A stretch of 64,000 nt of DNA from an uncultured Oscillospiraceae bacterium (lineage in GTDB: Bacteria; Bacillota; Clostridia; Oscillospirales; Oscillospiraceae), in contig CAKTHQ010000004.1 of assembly GCA_934565415.1 (NCBI GenBank), positions 14,311 through 78,310 of the forward strand. The letters are read 5' to 3'. The notes under the pieces were generated by a model, which was not told the origin of the DNA, ran no database searches, and saw nothing but the letters and a program-made list of their open reading frames with translations. Every line of letters starts with the position of its first letter. Position 1 is the first letter of the stretch. Positions 16,338-23,390 of this stretch are shown piece after piece. A program made the translations under genes and the position numbers.

Positions 16338-16419
16338 CTTCATTTTTATCATATTTCCGTCAATGATACAGTTATAGTATATCCACGAGCTTCATCCTTG
16401 TCAACCTCATCTTTATCAT
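16338..16419 (-). promoter_or_regulatory. R-M operon promoter with flanking direct repeats
   Basis: On the minus strand TTGACA (16399-16404), 17 bp, TATACT (16376-16381): essentially consensus. Two 15-bp direct repeats (13/15 identical, ATGATAAARATGARG on the minus strand) flank it. One abuts the -35 box (16405-16419) and one lies in the 5' UTR (16338-16352), 67 bp apart. This spacing suits an autoregulatory operator pair. Confidence 0.75.
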
Positions 16420-16503
16420 CGTTTCAATAATGAATAAATTGAAAATACTTTAGCTGTAATTGCTGAACTTAGATGTAGTACAGTGCTTCCTTTTCTGTTC
16501 AGC

Positions 16504-16542
16504 AAAGGAAGCCTGCACCGATAAATGATGCAGGCTTCCTTT
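16504..16542 (-). terminator. Terminator of the 165-aa gene at 16569
   Basis: Perfect 14-bp stem AAAGGAAGCCTGCA/TGCAGGCTTCCTTT (16504-16517 with 16529-16542). It lies just after the stop of the minus-strand gene and upstream of the fic promoter. Confidence 0.75.
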
Positions 16543-16568
16543 ATGCTGGTAAAGGGTTTGCGGCATAT

Positions 16569-17066
16569 TCACAACATGAGCTTTTTCGCAGTGTCAACGA
16601 TAGAAAGCGCTGACTTTGCCGCTTCAAACAGATTTCCTGCAGTAAGCAGTCCCAATCCATCGAAAATGATCGATGGAACAGGTGCGTTTTCTTTGGTTAA
16701 CTGCGCAGTGCAATCTACCGCAGAGTGGAACACACGGCGGAGTTCTTCCTGGTTCGGCATAGGGGCGCCAGATTGCACAGCGGATTGTGTGGGAGCAGAC
16801 CAGTAATTGACAAAGTTGTCCTGATACGCCGGATAAGAGGCGCTCCACTGCATTGGACGAACCGGAGTCGTCTCCCGATAGGGAAGCTGATTAACGTATC
16901 CCAGCATTCTTTGCCGTCTATAGGTTGCCTCTGCGTCTAACTGTGCCTGCTCCGCACGTAACTGCTGCCGCAGGCGAGCGGCCTCTTGTTCGTTTTTTAA
17001 CATGCGGTCTACAAGATCGCGATAAAATGGATCCTCTTGATACAATTTCCAATCGATTCCCTGCAT
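16569..17066 (-). CDS. Hypothetical protein with own promoter, 165 aa
   Basis: Starts after a strong RBS (AAAGGAGGG) and behind a clear promoter. The N-terminal third is a charged helix (RMLKNEQEAARLRQQLRAEQ), the middle is Pro/Tyr/Gln-rich (VRPMQWSASYPAYQDNFVNY), and the C-terminus is hydrophobic/amphipathic (SIIFDGLGLLTAGNLFEAAK). No family recognised. As a stand-alone, well-expressed cargo gene bounded by a perfect terminator it is a candidate element maintenance or regulatory function, but the sequence does not show which. Confidence 0.75.
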   Translation of the reverse strand: MQGIDWKLYQEDPFYRDLVDRMLKNEQEAARLRQQLRAEQAQLDAEATYRRQRMLGYVNQLPYRETTPVRPMQWSASYPAYQDNFVNYWSAPTQSAVQSGAPMPNQEELRRVFHSAVDCTAQLTKENAPVPSIIFDGLGLLTAGNLFEAAKSALSIVDTAKKLML

Positions 17067-17113
17067 ATGTGCCCTCCTTTTTCATGGGAAATACTCCTAT
17101 ATGTTCCAAGTTC

Positions 17114-17143
17114 AGTATAATCAAATGTACAGTATGATGTCAA
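17114..17143 (-). promoter_or_regulatory. Promoter of the 165-aa hypothetical gene
   Basis: On the minus strand TTGACA (17138-17143), 18-bp spacer, TATACT (17114-17119), followed 48 bp later by the gene's start. Confidence 0.75.
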
Positions 17144-17327
17144 TAGGCAAAAGTATCAGTACTATCGAAAAACGATTACTTAGCAATTACGTGGTAAATG
17201 ATACTATAAGCATCGTAAAGTAAATATAGCGAGCAGATACATACGATCCACATTGAGTGGAATGTGTGTGCGACGTTTGAGGTGGTGAGATAAAGCACTG
17301 CACAGAACCATTTTCTAAAACAGGAAT

Positions 17328-17366
17328 GAAAAACCCCGGTAGATGTTCAGAAGGCATCCACCGGGT
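17328..17366 (-). terminator. Terminator after mntA/hepT remnant
   Basis: On the minus strand ACCCGGTGGATG pairs with CATCTACCGGGGT across a 9-nt loop and runs into TTTTTC. It closes the mntA-hepT' unit. The rest of 17144-17327 shows no gene. Confidence 0.7.
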
Positions 17367-17380
17367 CGGTCTCTCATTGA

Positions 17381-17536
17381 TCAGCGCTCTGATCCCGCAA
17401 TAATCTGCTTGCAATACGCTTTCAACTTTGGAATATCCTCCGTCAGGATTTCCCAAGTGATTTCCGGGTCAACAGTGCCATAGCAATAGCCCACAATATG
17501 CTCTAAAATGCTGATATTCCGCTCAAGAGGCTTCAT
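17381..17536 (-). pseudogene. hepT-like HEPN toxin with internal deletion, 51 aa
   Basis: The frame MKPLERNISILEHIVGYCYG then TVDPEITWEILTEDIPKLKA starts like a HepT/DUF86 protein and ends like one (YGTVD...W.I.TEDIP.LK), but the roughly 65 central residues that include the RxxxxxxH active-site region are missing. The join is in frame. Its ATG overlaps the mntA stop, the normal arrangement of MntA-HepT toxin-antitoxin pairs. The product should be non-toxic. Confidence 0.75.
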
Positions 17537-17816
17537 ACAGCAACACCTCGTCATCAGAAATAGAATTCAAAAACTTGCTGTCCAGGCTCCCAGTAGGAAC
17601 CAAATCCACAGGGATTCCCAACGCATCTTCCAGGTCAGCGGCTAGGCCGCCAAGCTGCAAGCCGCGGATGGCCCCCTTGTCAATGCGCAGGTCAATGTCG
17701 CTGTCCTTGTCAGCATCCCCTCTGGCATAGGAGCCGAACAGATAAATACGGTCAGCCCCATATTGGGCCGCCAAAGCTGCAACGACTTCCTTGATTTCAG
17801 CTACAGTATATCGCAT
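17523..17816 (-). CDS. MntA-type nucleotidyltransferase antitoxin
   Basis: 97 residues with the minimal nucleotidyltransferase signature YLFGSYARGDADKDSDIDLR (GSxnnDxD, about 26-45). MntA antitoxins silence HepT by adding AMP units to it. The protein is intact with a strong RBS (AAGGAGGA), but its partner downstream is deleted to a 51-residue remnant, leaving an orphan antitoxin. Confidence 0.88.
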   Translation of the reverse strand: MRYTVAEIKEVVAALAAQYGADRIYLFGSYARGDADKDSDIDLRIDKGAIRGLQLGGLAADLEDALGIPVDLVPTGSLDSKFLNSISDDEVLLYEAS

Positions 17817-17880
17817 ATCTGTTCCTCCTTGTCATGTATTCTACTACTATTTTACCATGATTATGTGAAAACGGCAATGA

Positions 17881-17976
17881 TTATTTGGAGCGTAGGTATT
17901 CGCCTTTTCCCATGCCGCCTCTCAGTTTGTCGCAGCTTGCCCAGAGGGAACTATACAGTTCATTTTTTATAGCCAT
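17881..17976 (-). pseudogene. Fragment of a second HsdM (N-terminus)
   Basis: The frame MAIKNELYSSLWASCDKLRG followed by GM is the characteristic start of a type I methyltransferase of another subfamily, then diverges and stops after 31 residues. No further hsdM sequence follows. It is a deletion scar from an older R-M locus. Confidence 0.6.
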
Positions 17977-17992
17977 GTTCTTCCATACTTCT

Positions 17993-18214
17993 TTAAATAA
18001 GGGATGTCTCTGTCCTCATTTTGTTGCGGCTGCGGACACAATCGCAGATCGTTCGTTTCAGATCATATGCAGGGACGAGATTTCCGGCAAGGGTTTTCAG
18101 AACCGTTTTCTCAAGGGTAAACAGCTCCGTCTTGATGTAGTACACCTTGCATTCTGATTTAATTGCAGCGGATGACGCACTATCAGCGTACAAATCGTTT
18201 CTCCTGTCATACAT
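17993..18214 (-). pseudogene. Fragment of an AbiEi-type antitoxin
   Basis: The segment KVYYIKTELFTLEKTVLKTL, then AGNLVPAYDLKRTICDCVRS and RNKM, matches the C-terminal domain of AbiEi (type IV antitoxin that represses and neutralises AbiEii). It lacks the N-terminal winged helix and stops early (TETSLI). The AbiEii toxin is absent; the sequence jumps to the hsdM scar. Confidence 0.65.
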
Positions 18215-18252
18215 TCCTATGCAGCACGCAGATCAGGCAATAACGACAGCAC

Positions 18253-18278
18253 GCCCACCGGTCGATTGACCGGTGGGC
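18253..18278 (-). terminator. Hairpin after the Mrr-like gene
   Basis: Perfect 11-bp stem GCCCACCGGTC/GACCGGTGGGC with a 4-nt loop, 30 bp past the stop of the gene at 18308. There is no U-run, so termination is likely but not certain. Confidence 0.5.
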
Positions 18279-18307
18279 TGCAATATTTGACTTATGTCTT
18301 TTTAACG

Positions 18308-19300
18308 CTACAGTTTTTCCTCAGGAACAGGAATATACACCATCCTCAGCGGAATCATCCTCCGATATTTTTCGCTTAGCTGACCGTAATATTTCAAAAT
18401 CAAATCCACAAGTTCCGTACCGTTGATTCCCCGAATGATCGGCGTGCTTTCCAGGTATTTTGCGGCGTTCTTTGTGTAGTTGGACAGCGTAACGAATAAA
18501 CCGTAATCCCCCTCACGCATGGCCCCTTTCAAGGACTGAATGGTGGATTCCTTAATGTCGCTGTCCTGGCTTTTTACCTGGACAAGAATACGGGGAGGCA
18601 GCTCGTCTTTGTATGCGGTGATGTCTATGCCACTGTCGCCGCCCTGGGAGGATACGGTGCAGCGGTATCCCATTGCACGCAGAAGCTCTGCAACAAACTC
18701 TTCCAGCGCATATCCTTTCAGCTGCTTGCTCAGCTCTTTCAGGACGAAATCTCTGGTGGCTTCAACAATATCTTCTGCGGTAGCTGCCACGGTTTCGTCC
18801 GGTTCTGCCAAGGCTAACGAAGGCTTGAAGCCTTTATCCAGAGCCTGCATGTATTCGTCTGCGTAGTTCTTGAGCAAAAAGAAAGACAGTGCCGAACCAA
18901 CCTCATACAGTGCGCCTTGGGAGAACGCAGTCCGGGGCAAGTGTTTCAGCCACTTTACTTTTCTCTGCTGCACATACGGGGCGGCTTCGGGGTTATAAAT
19001 AAAATCGCTCTCAACGACACCAATGTTGATTTTTCGGTCAGCCTTGGACGGAAACACCACGTAGTCACCGATTTTCACTTCTACAGCAAACCGATACAGC
19101 ATCCCGGCACTGGTAGCGATGGCACCCTTTTTACTGTCGGGATATGTGTCTATATAGTGCGCTTTATAGGCTTCCCGACTTGGTTCCAGTTTGCCGCAAT
19201 CTCCAAAATCCTGCCAGCCAATAGCAATGACATCATTGTGCAGGAACAGGAAATCATCCGTCGTGTGGATGCCCCAGATTTTCTTTTCTTCATTGGCCAT
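18308..19300 (-). CDS. Mrr-like restriction endonuclease, 330 aa
   Basis: N-terminal domain (IWGIHTTDDFLFLHNDVIAI GWQDFGD) of the kind found ahead of Mrr nucleases, then a C-terminal Mrr_cat PD-(D/E)xK fold: LKGYALEEFVAELLRAMGYR, GGDSGIDITAYKDELPPR and ILVQVKSQ (Asp ... QxK active site, about 222-250). Family members cut modified or foreign DNA as type IV enzymes. The ATG at 19300 has AGGAG upstream; the TTG 18 bp earlier does not. It is stand-alone on the minus strand with a hairpin downstream. The cognate modification cannot be told from sequence. Confidence 0.85.
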   Translation of the reverse strand: MANEEKKIWGIHTTDDFLFLHNDVIAIGWQDFGDCGKLEPSREAYKAHYIDTYPDSKKGAIATSAGMLYRFAVEVKIGDYVVFPSKADRKINIGVVESDFIYNPEAAPYVQQRKVKWLKHLPRTAFSQGALYEVGSALSFFLLKNYADEYMQALDKGFKPSLALAEPDETVAATAEDIVEATRDFVLKELSKQLKGYALEEFVAELLRAMGYRCTVSSQGGDSGIDITAYKDELPPRILVQVKSQDSDIKESTIQSLKGAMREGDYGLFVTLSNYTKNAAKYLESTPIIRGINGTELVDLILKYYGQLSEKYRRMIPLRMVYIPVPEEKL

Positions 19301-19377
19301 TATGTACACTCCTATCAAATCGTATTCGTGACCTCACGAATACCACTTGCAGATTCTTATTTAGATAAACCATCTTT

Positions 19378-20375
19378 CTAAACAGGGTATGCATTCAATT
19401 CGTTATTTTCATCTATAAACGATTTGTAGATTTTCTTTACCCCTGCCTCTTTTGCCATTGCAATTACAAGGTCTTCTTCGGCCCGGTTCATGCGCAAACC
19501 AAGAACCACTCCATATGGTATCATCTCTACCATAACCGGTGCATTCATTTGCGCATTCGCAATCATCCGCCATTCCTGGTCATATTCGTGACATTTCTTC
19601 TTGATAAGTGTGGTTCGCTCAGCTTCCCACATAACTGGTTTCATTTTTTCCAGCCACTCAGGAGGAATTGTCTTACCGACGGATTCAGTAAGCTTTTGCA
19701 TCATAATATGTTCTGCAAAATTGGTTGCGTCGTAGGGTGTATCCGAATAGTAGATTGGGTATATCGGGGTTCCATACCGTATCCCGCATTCTTTACATTT
19801 TTCCTGTTTGCCGCACAGGAAGGCATTTTCGTCTTCCATATCATAGAACTGAACAAACCCTCGATATTGGTCTGCGTATTTCAGCCAGAGTGTCTCGTTA
19901 AGCCCATTTTCCGAGAAACAGACTGACCACACATTTTTTCTGATCTCATTTCGTATATCAAGCAGATAGTTCTGAAAGTCCGGCAATATGCCTTGCGCCA
20001 ACCAGCCCTGAACGCTCTTTACCGTGAGTTGCTCCAGCTTTTCCTCGGGAATTATGCCGCTTAATAATGTTTTGTGCCTTCTATTACTTCTTGTGTGCGC
20101 TCTGGAGTTCTGAAATTCTTCCTGTATTCCTCCATAATTGCGGCAATATTTATGTGCAGGAAGGTATCAAAGGGGTCATCATAATAGTTTGCCTTTGAGA
20201 AATACAGCTTGTTTGTCCGAAGTGCATTCAAACTGTTTGTTGTAACAGGACGGTAACGGTAGAGAAATTTCGGGTATTGAATACTGGCTCTCAAAGCTTC
20301 GCAGTCTTTTTGGGTGTCTGTTCCTTTCAATGAACATAGCGTATTCCAGAATTTTTCGCGTTCCTGGGAATCCAT
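19378..20375 (-). pseudogene. DUF2971 protein split by a frameshift
   Basis: The first part (20061-20375) has FLYRYRPVTTNSLNALRTNK then LYFSKANYYDDPFD, the DUF2971 start. The second (19378-20001 and its upstream extension) has NVWSVCFSENGLNETLWLKY and YRGFVQFYD, the DUF2971 middle. The frames join at an A-run near 20064-20067: one extra A would restore continuous reading (EGTKTLLSGIIPEEK). It may be a true null allele, a slip site or a sequence error. The family is of unknown function and common in defence islands. Confidence 0.75.
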
Positions 20376-20432
20376 ACTTTACCTCCTTTGCTTCTCCGCT
20401 GTGTTAATTGCATTTCTATGACAATTCGGTCA

Positions 20433-21008
20433 CTACCCACGTTCTTTAATCTTAGAAACATAATCTACTGCCTTTTTGCCTTTTGCCATTGGTACTGTTT
20501 CTAGAACGCATCTCCTAGAGGTAACATAGTCCGTTGCAACAAAATTCATGTACCTGATCCAATCTGAGACATTGATAACATATAGCACCTCATTTCTATC
20601 AAAATCCGAAGCAACGGCAAATGATTCTATTTTTTGATTATCCGCATCAAATATAAAATCAAAAATATAGGAATGAATCAGCCAGTTGCAGATTTTATGT
20701 GCTTTGATTGTTTCATTCTGTGCATTCTCCCAGTCATGGCTGCCTTCGTTAATAGAATGATGTATCCGATTAAACTCTTTGACTGCGGCATATTTCTTTG
20801 CCTGTACTGCCCACTCATCGGCTTCGGTACTCAGACGATCACAGTTAATTAACTTGCGGATTATAAACGCAGAGTACAGGATCGCTTTTTCAATCACGGT
20901 ACAAGTCCTATCATAGTTTTGGTCGAATTGCTCTGGCTGATTGTACCTTAAAAGCAGATTCTTCCAGCGCCGTAAATCTTGTTTCCACGGATAGCTTTCA
21001 TAGATCAT
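20433..21008 (-). CDS. Hypothetical protein, 191 aa
   Basis: Soluble, charged protein starting MIYESYPWKQDLRRWKNLLL with a helical N-terminal half (CTVIEKAILYSAFIIRKLI) and a conserved-looking FNRIHHSINEGSHDWENAQ. GAGG sits before the ATG. The INEG and HxxN patterns suggest an enzyme-like or HEPN-like fold, but no family is recognised. It is cargo between the DUF2971 pseudogene and a long gene-poor gap. Confidence 0.7.
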   Translation of the reverse strand: MIYESYPWKQDLRRWKNLLLRYNQPEQFDQNYDRTCTVIEKAILYSAFIIRKLINCDRLSTEADEWAVQAKKYAAVKEFNRIHHSINEGSHDWENAQNETIKAHKICNWLIHSYIFDFIFDADNQKIESFAVASDFDRNEVLYVINVSDWIRYMNFVATDYVTSRRCVLETVPMAKGKKAVDYVSKIKERG

Positions 21009-21971
21009 GCATTATACCTCAATTTTGCCATTCTTCAGTCTGGGGCGCAATTAGTCATGGCCTTTCGTCAATTATACAGTATGCCACCCTTTTACGCAAT
21101 CATCTGCACCATAAATGAAGAAACTTTGGAAAGAATTTGCCCAAGAAATGCCACACCCTGTCAGCAGATTGTCTTTCGGAATCATCTATTTGCAACAAAA
21201 GCTACATTTCGTTTTCTAAGCAGAGATTTCAAATCCACCACCGAAACCACGCTTTCCAATAGCCGCCTTTGGGATCATGATGTGTGCTGATGCGCCCGGT
21301 TGCCGTGCTGTAAAGCTTGGGCGCATCTCAAAAGGCGGTTGCTTTACGGCAGTCGCCTTTTTGTGTAACAAATAGGGGGGAGAATCGGCGTTTGTTTTCC
21401 CTGAGAGCGGCGAATGGACCACGGACTGTGTGTTTTCTCATGGGAGATTTTTCAGGGAATACAGACGGGAAAAACCACGAAAATCAACACTTATTTTTGC
21501 CCAGAAGGTCATCCCGGTTTCGCATTGCGCGAAACCGGGATGATACGGCCATGTCCAACCACCATCTGTGGGACACGGGGCTATCTTTGGAATCCAAGGG
21601 CTGCTGTCCATGATATGGATGTGGAATACACCATGCACCGCCTTCATTTTTGTTCAAGGGTTTGGGATTTGCCCAATAACAAGTTTCGCAAGTGGGTACG
21701 CACTTGCTGTGCTTGCTACTGTATCTTTTTACTGCTTATGCAATACGGAAATCATCCGATTTGCGTCCATAAAATTTTTTGTGAAGAATTTTCTCGATTC
21801 TGGTTGCTGATTTCAGACTTTCTGGATTACTAAGACAAAGGGAGAAATTGCCCCCCGCCCATGCCGAGTGGAGGGTGCAGATTTTGAGGCGGCGGATACA
21901 GGAAAGAAGTACGCCTATTTGCATTAAAAAAGGAAACTCTGGGAATAATTCGGAGAAAAGGGGGCAGTAAC
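21009..21971. other. Gene-poor 963-bp stretch with strong hairpins
   Basis: No convincing gene on either strand. Frames here lack RBS or recognisable domains. It holds a bidirectional terminator-like hairpin (AAAAGGCG/CGCCTTTT, about 21329-21366) and a perfect 15-bp inverted repeat with a 5-nt loop (21509-21523 with 21529-21543, arm TCATCCCGGTTTCGC). The stretch separates the minus-strand cargo from the plus-strand recombination module and may hold decayed genes or an unrecognised RNA. Confidence 0.6.
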
Positions 21972-22235
21972 ATGGAAATTATTCAGGATGATGCAAAGAA
22001 GCTGGTACAGGTGTGGCTGAGTCGAAAGGAGAGTGGGGACGAGGCACTGCAAAATCAGCTGAAGCCCATGTATGCCCAGTGGAAGCAGCAGAAATATATG
22101 GTGGCGGTATTTCACTCCGGGCAGGAGGATTTGAAGGAGAACACCATGGCGCTGCTGGCGTATAACAAACGGCGCAGTGCGGAACTGGCGGTGCAGCGGG
22201 AGAAGAAGCGGCGCAAGGCAAGCATGGAACGCTGA
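21972..22235 (+). CDS. Small conserved-looking protein near the recombinase, 87 aa
   Basis: Helical, strongly charged (DDAKKLVQVWLSRKESGDEA; C-terminal QREKKRRKASMER), with RBS GGGGGCAG. It is the first gene of the plus-strand module ending in the serine recombinase. Its size, basic tail and position are compatible with a recombination directionality factor, but that is position-based inference; no family is recognised. Confidence 0.6.
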   Translation: MEIIQDDAKKLVQVWLSRKESGDEALQNQLKPMYAQWKQQKYMVAVFHSGQEDLKENTMALLAYNKRRSAELAVQREKKRRKASMER

Positions 22236-22362
22236 GAACTTGACGGGAAGGAGCAATCTTTCCCGCCTTTTTTCTCTTTTTGTCTTGCAATAAGCAAAAC
22301 TCTATGTTACAATATTATCTGTAATAGGAAAAACAGAAACAACGATATGGAGAAATAACGAT

Positions 22363-23388
22363 ATGAGCGAGGAAATGGTGAAAGGCGGCGAAATCCTGCT
22401 ATACCAGAACGGTGCGGAAAAGGAAGTCGTAAATGTGGTATTTCACGATGAAAACTTCTGGCTGACGCAAAAGGGCATGGCAGAACTTTTCGGTGTCAAA
22501 GTGCCTGCCATCAGCAAGCACTTGAAGAACATCTTCTTGGACGAAGAATTGGATGAATCCATGGTTGTTTCCAAAATGGAAATAACCACGCCCCATGGAG
22601 CTATAGAGGGAAAGACCCAGACAAATGAGGCAAATTTCTACAATCTCGATGCCATTATTGCCGTAGGCTACCGTGTGAACTCCAAAAAGGCCACCCGGTT
22701 CCGCCAGTGGGCGACGAAAACGCTGAAAGAGTACATCCAGAAGGGCTTTGTTCTCAACGATGAGATGATGAAGAACGGCCGCCCCTTTGGCAAGGATTAC
22801 TTTGATGAGCTGCTGGAACGGATCCGGGAAATTCGTGCCAGCGAGCGGCGGGCCTATCAGAAAATTGCGGATGTGTTTGAACAGTGCAGCTATGACTACG
22901 ACAAAAACAGCGAGACAACGAAAGCTTTCTATGCCTTTGTCCAGAACAAGCTGCACTATGCCGTCACCGGCAAGACGGCGGCGGAGCTGCTTTCCCAGCG
23001 GGCCACTCTGGACAGCCCCACCATGGGTCTGACCACCTGGAAGGGGGCACCGGATGGGAAAATCCTCAAAAGTGACACACTGGTGGCGAAGAATTACCTG
23101 AATCAGAAGGAGCTTTCCCGGCTGAACCGTCTGGTGACCATGTTCATCGACTATGCCGAGCTGATGGCAGAGGACGAGCAGCTCATGTCCATGCAGGACT
23201 GGCTGAAAGAGACGGACCGTTTTCTGACCAACAACCGCCGCCAGGTACTGGATGGCAAGGGCCACATTTCCCGGGAGGCGGCGGTGAAAAAGGTCAGCGG
23301 CATCTATGAGGAATTCCGCAAACGGCAGGATGCAGACTATATTTCCGAATTTGACCGTCAAACCGAAAAATACCTCAAGGGAGAATAA
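22363..23388 (+). CDS. RhuM-family protein
   Basis: 341 residues of the virulence-protein RhuM family: GEILLYQNGAEKEVVNVVFH, ENFWLTQKGMAELFGVKVPA ISKHLKN (helix-turn-helix-like), EANFYNLDAIIAVGYRVNSK, FRQWATKTLKEYIQKGF. The family occurs on mobile elements and is often toxin/Fic-associated; its biochemical role is unknown. The stop is 2 bp before the recombinase start, implying co-transcription and coupling with the integration function. Confidence 0.9.
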   Translation: MSEEMVKGGEILLYQNGAEKEVVNVVFHDENFWLTQKGMAELFGVKVPAISKHLKNIFLDEELDESMVVSKMEITTPHGAIEGKTQTNEANFYNLDAIIAVGYRVNSKKATRFRQWATKTLKEYIQKGFVLNDEMMKNGRPFGKDYFDELLERIREIRASERRAYQKIADVFEQCSYDYDKNSETTKAFYAFVQNKLHYAVTGKTAAELLSQRATLDSPTMGLTTWKGAPDGKILKSDTLVAKNYLNQKELSRLNRLVTMFIDYAELMAEDEQLMSMQDWLKETDRFLTNNRRQVLDGKGHISREAAVKKVSGIYEEFRKRQDADYISEFDRQTEKYLKGE

Positions 23389-23390
23389 CC

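Noticed and set aside
17187-17456. 89-codon frame overlapping the terminator and hepT remnant
   Set aside because: No RBS, crosses a terminator, and the HepT reading in another frame is recognisable.
21414-21833. 139-codon plus-strand frame in the gene-poor gap
   Set aside because: Crosses a perfect hairpin, has no RBS and odd Cys/His/Trp-rich composition; not supported as a gene.
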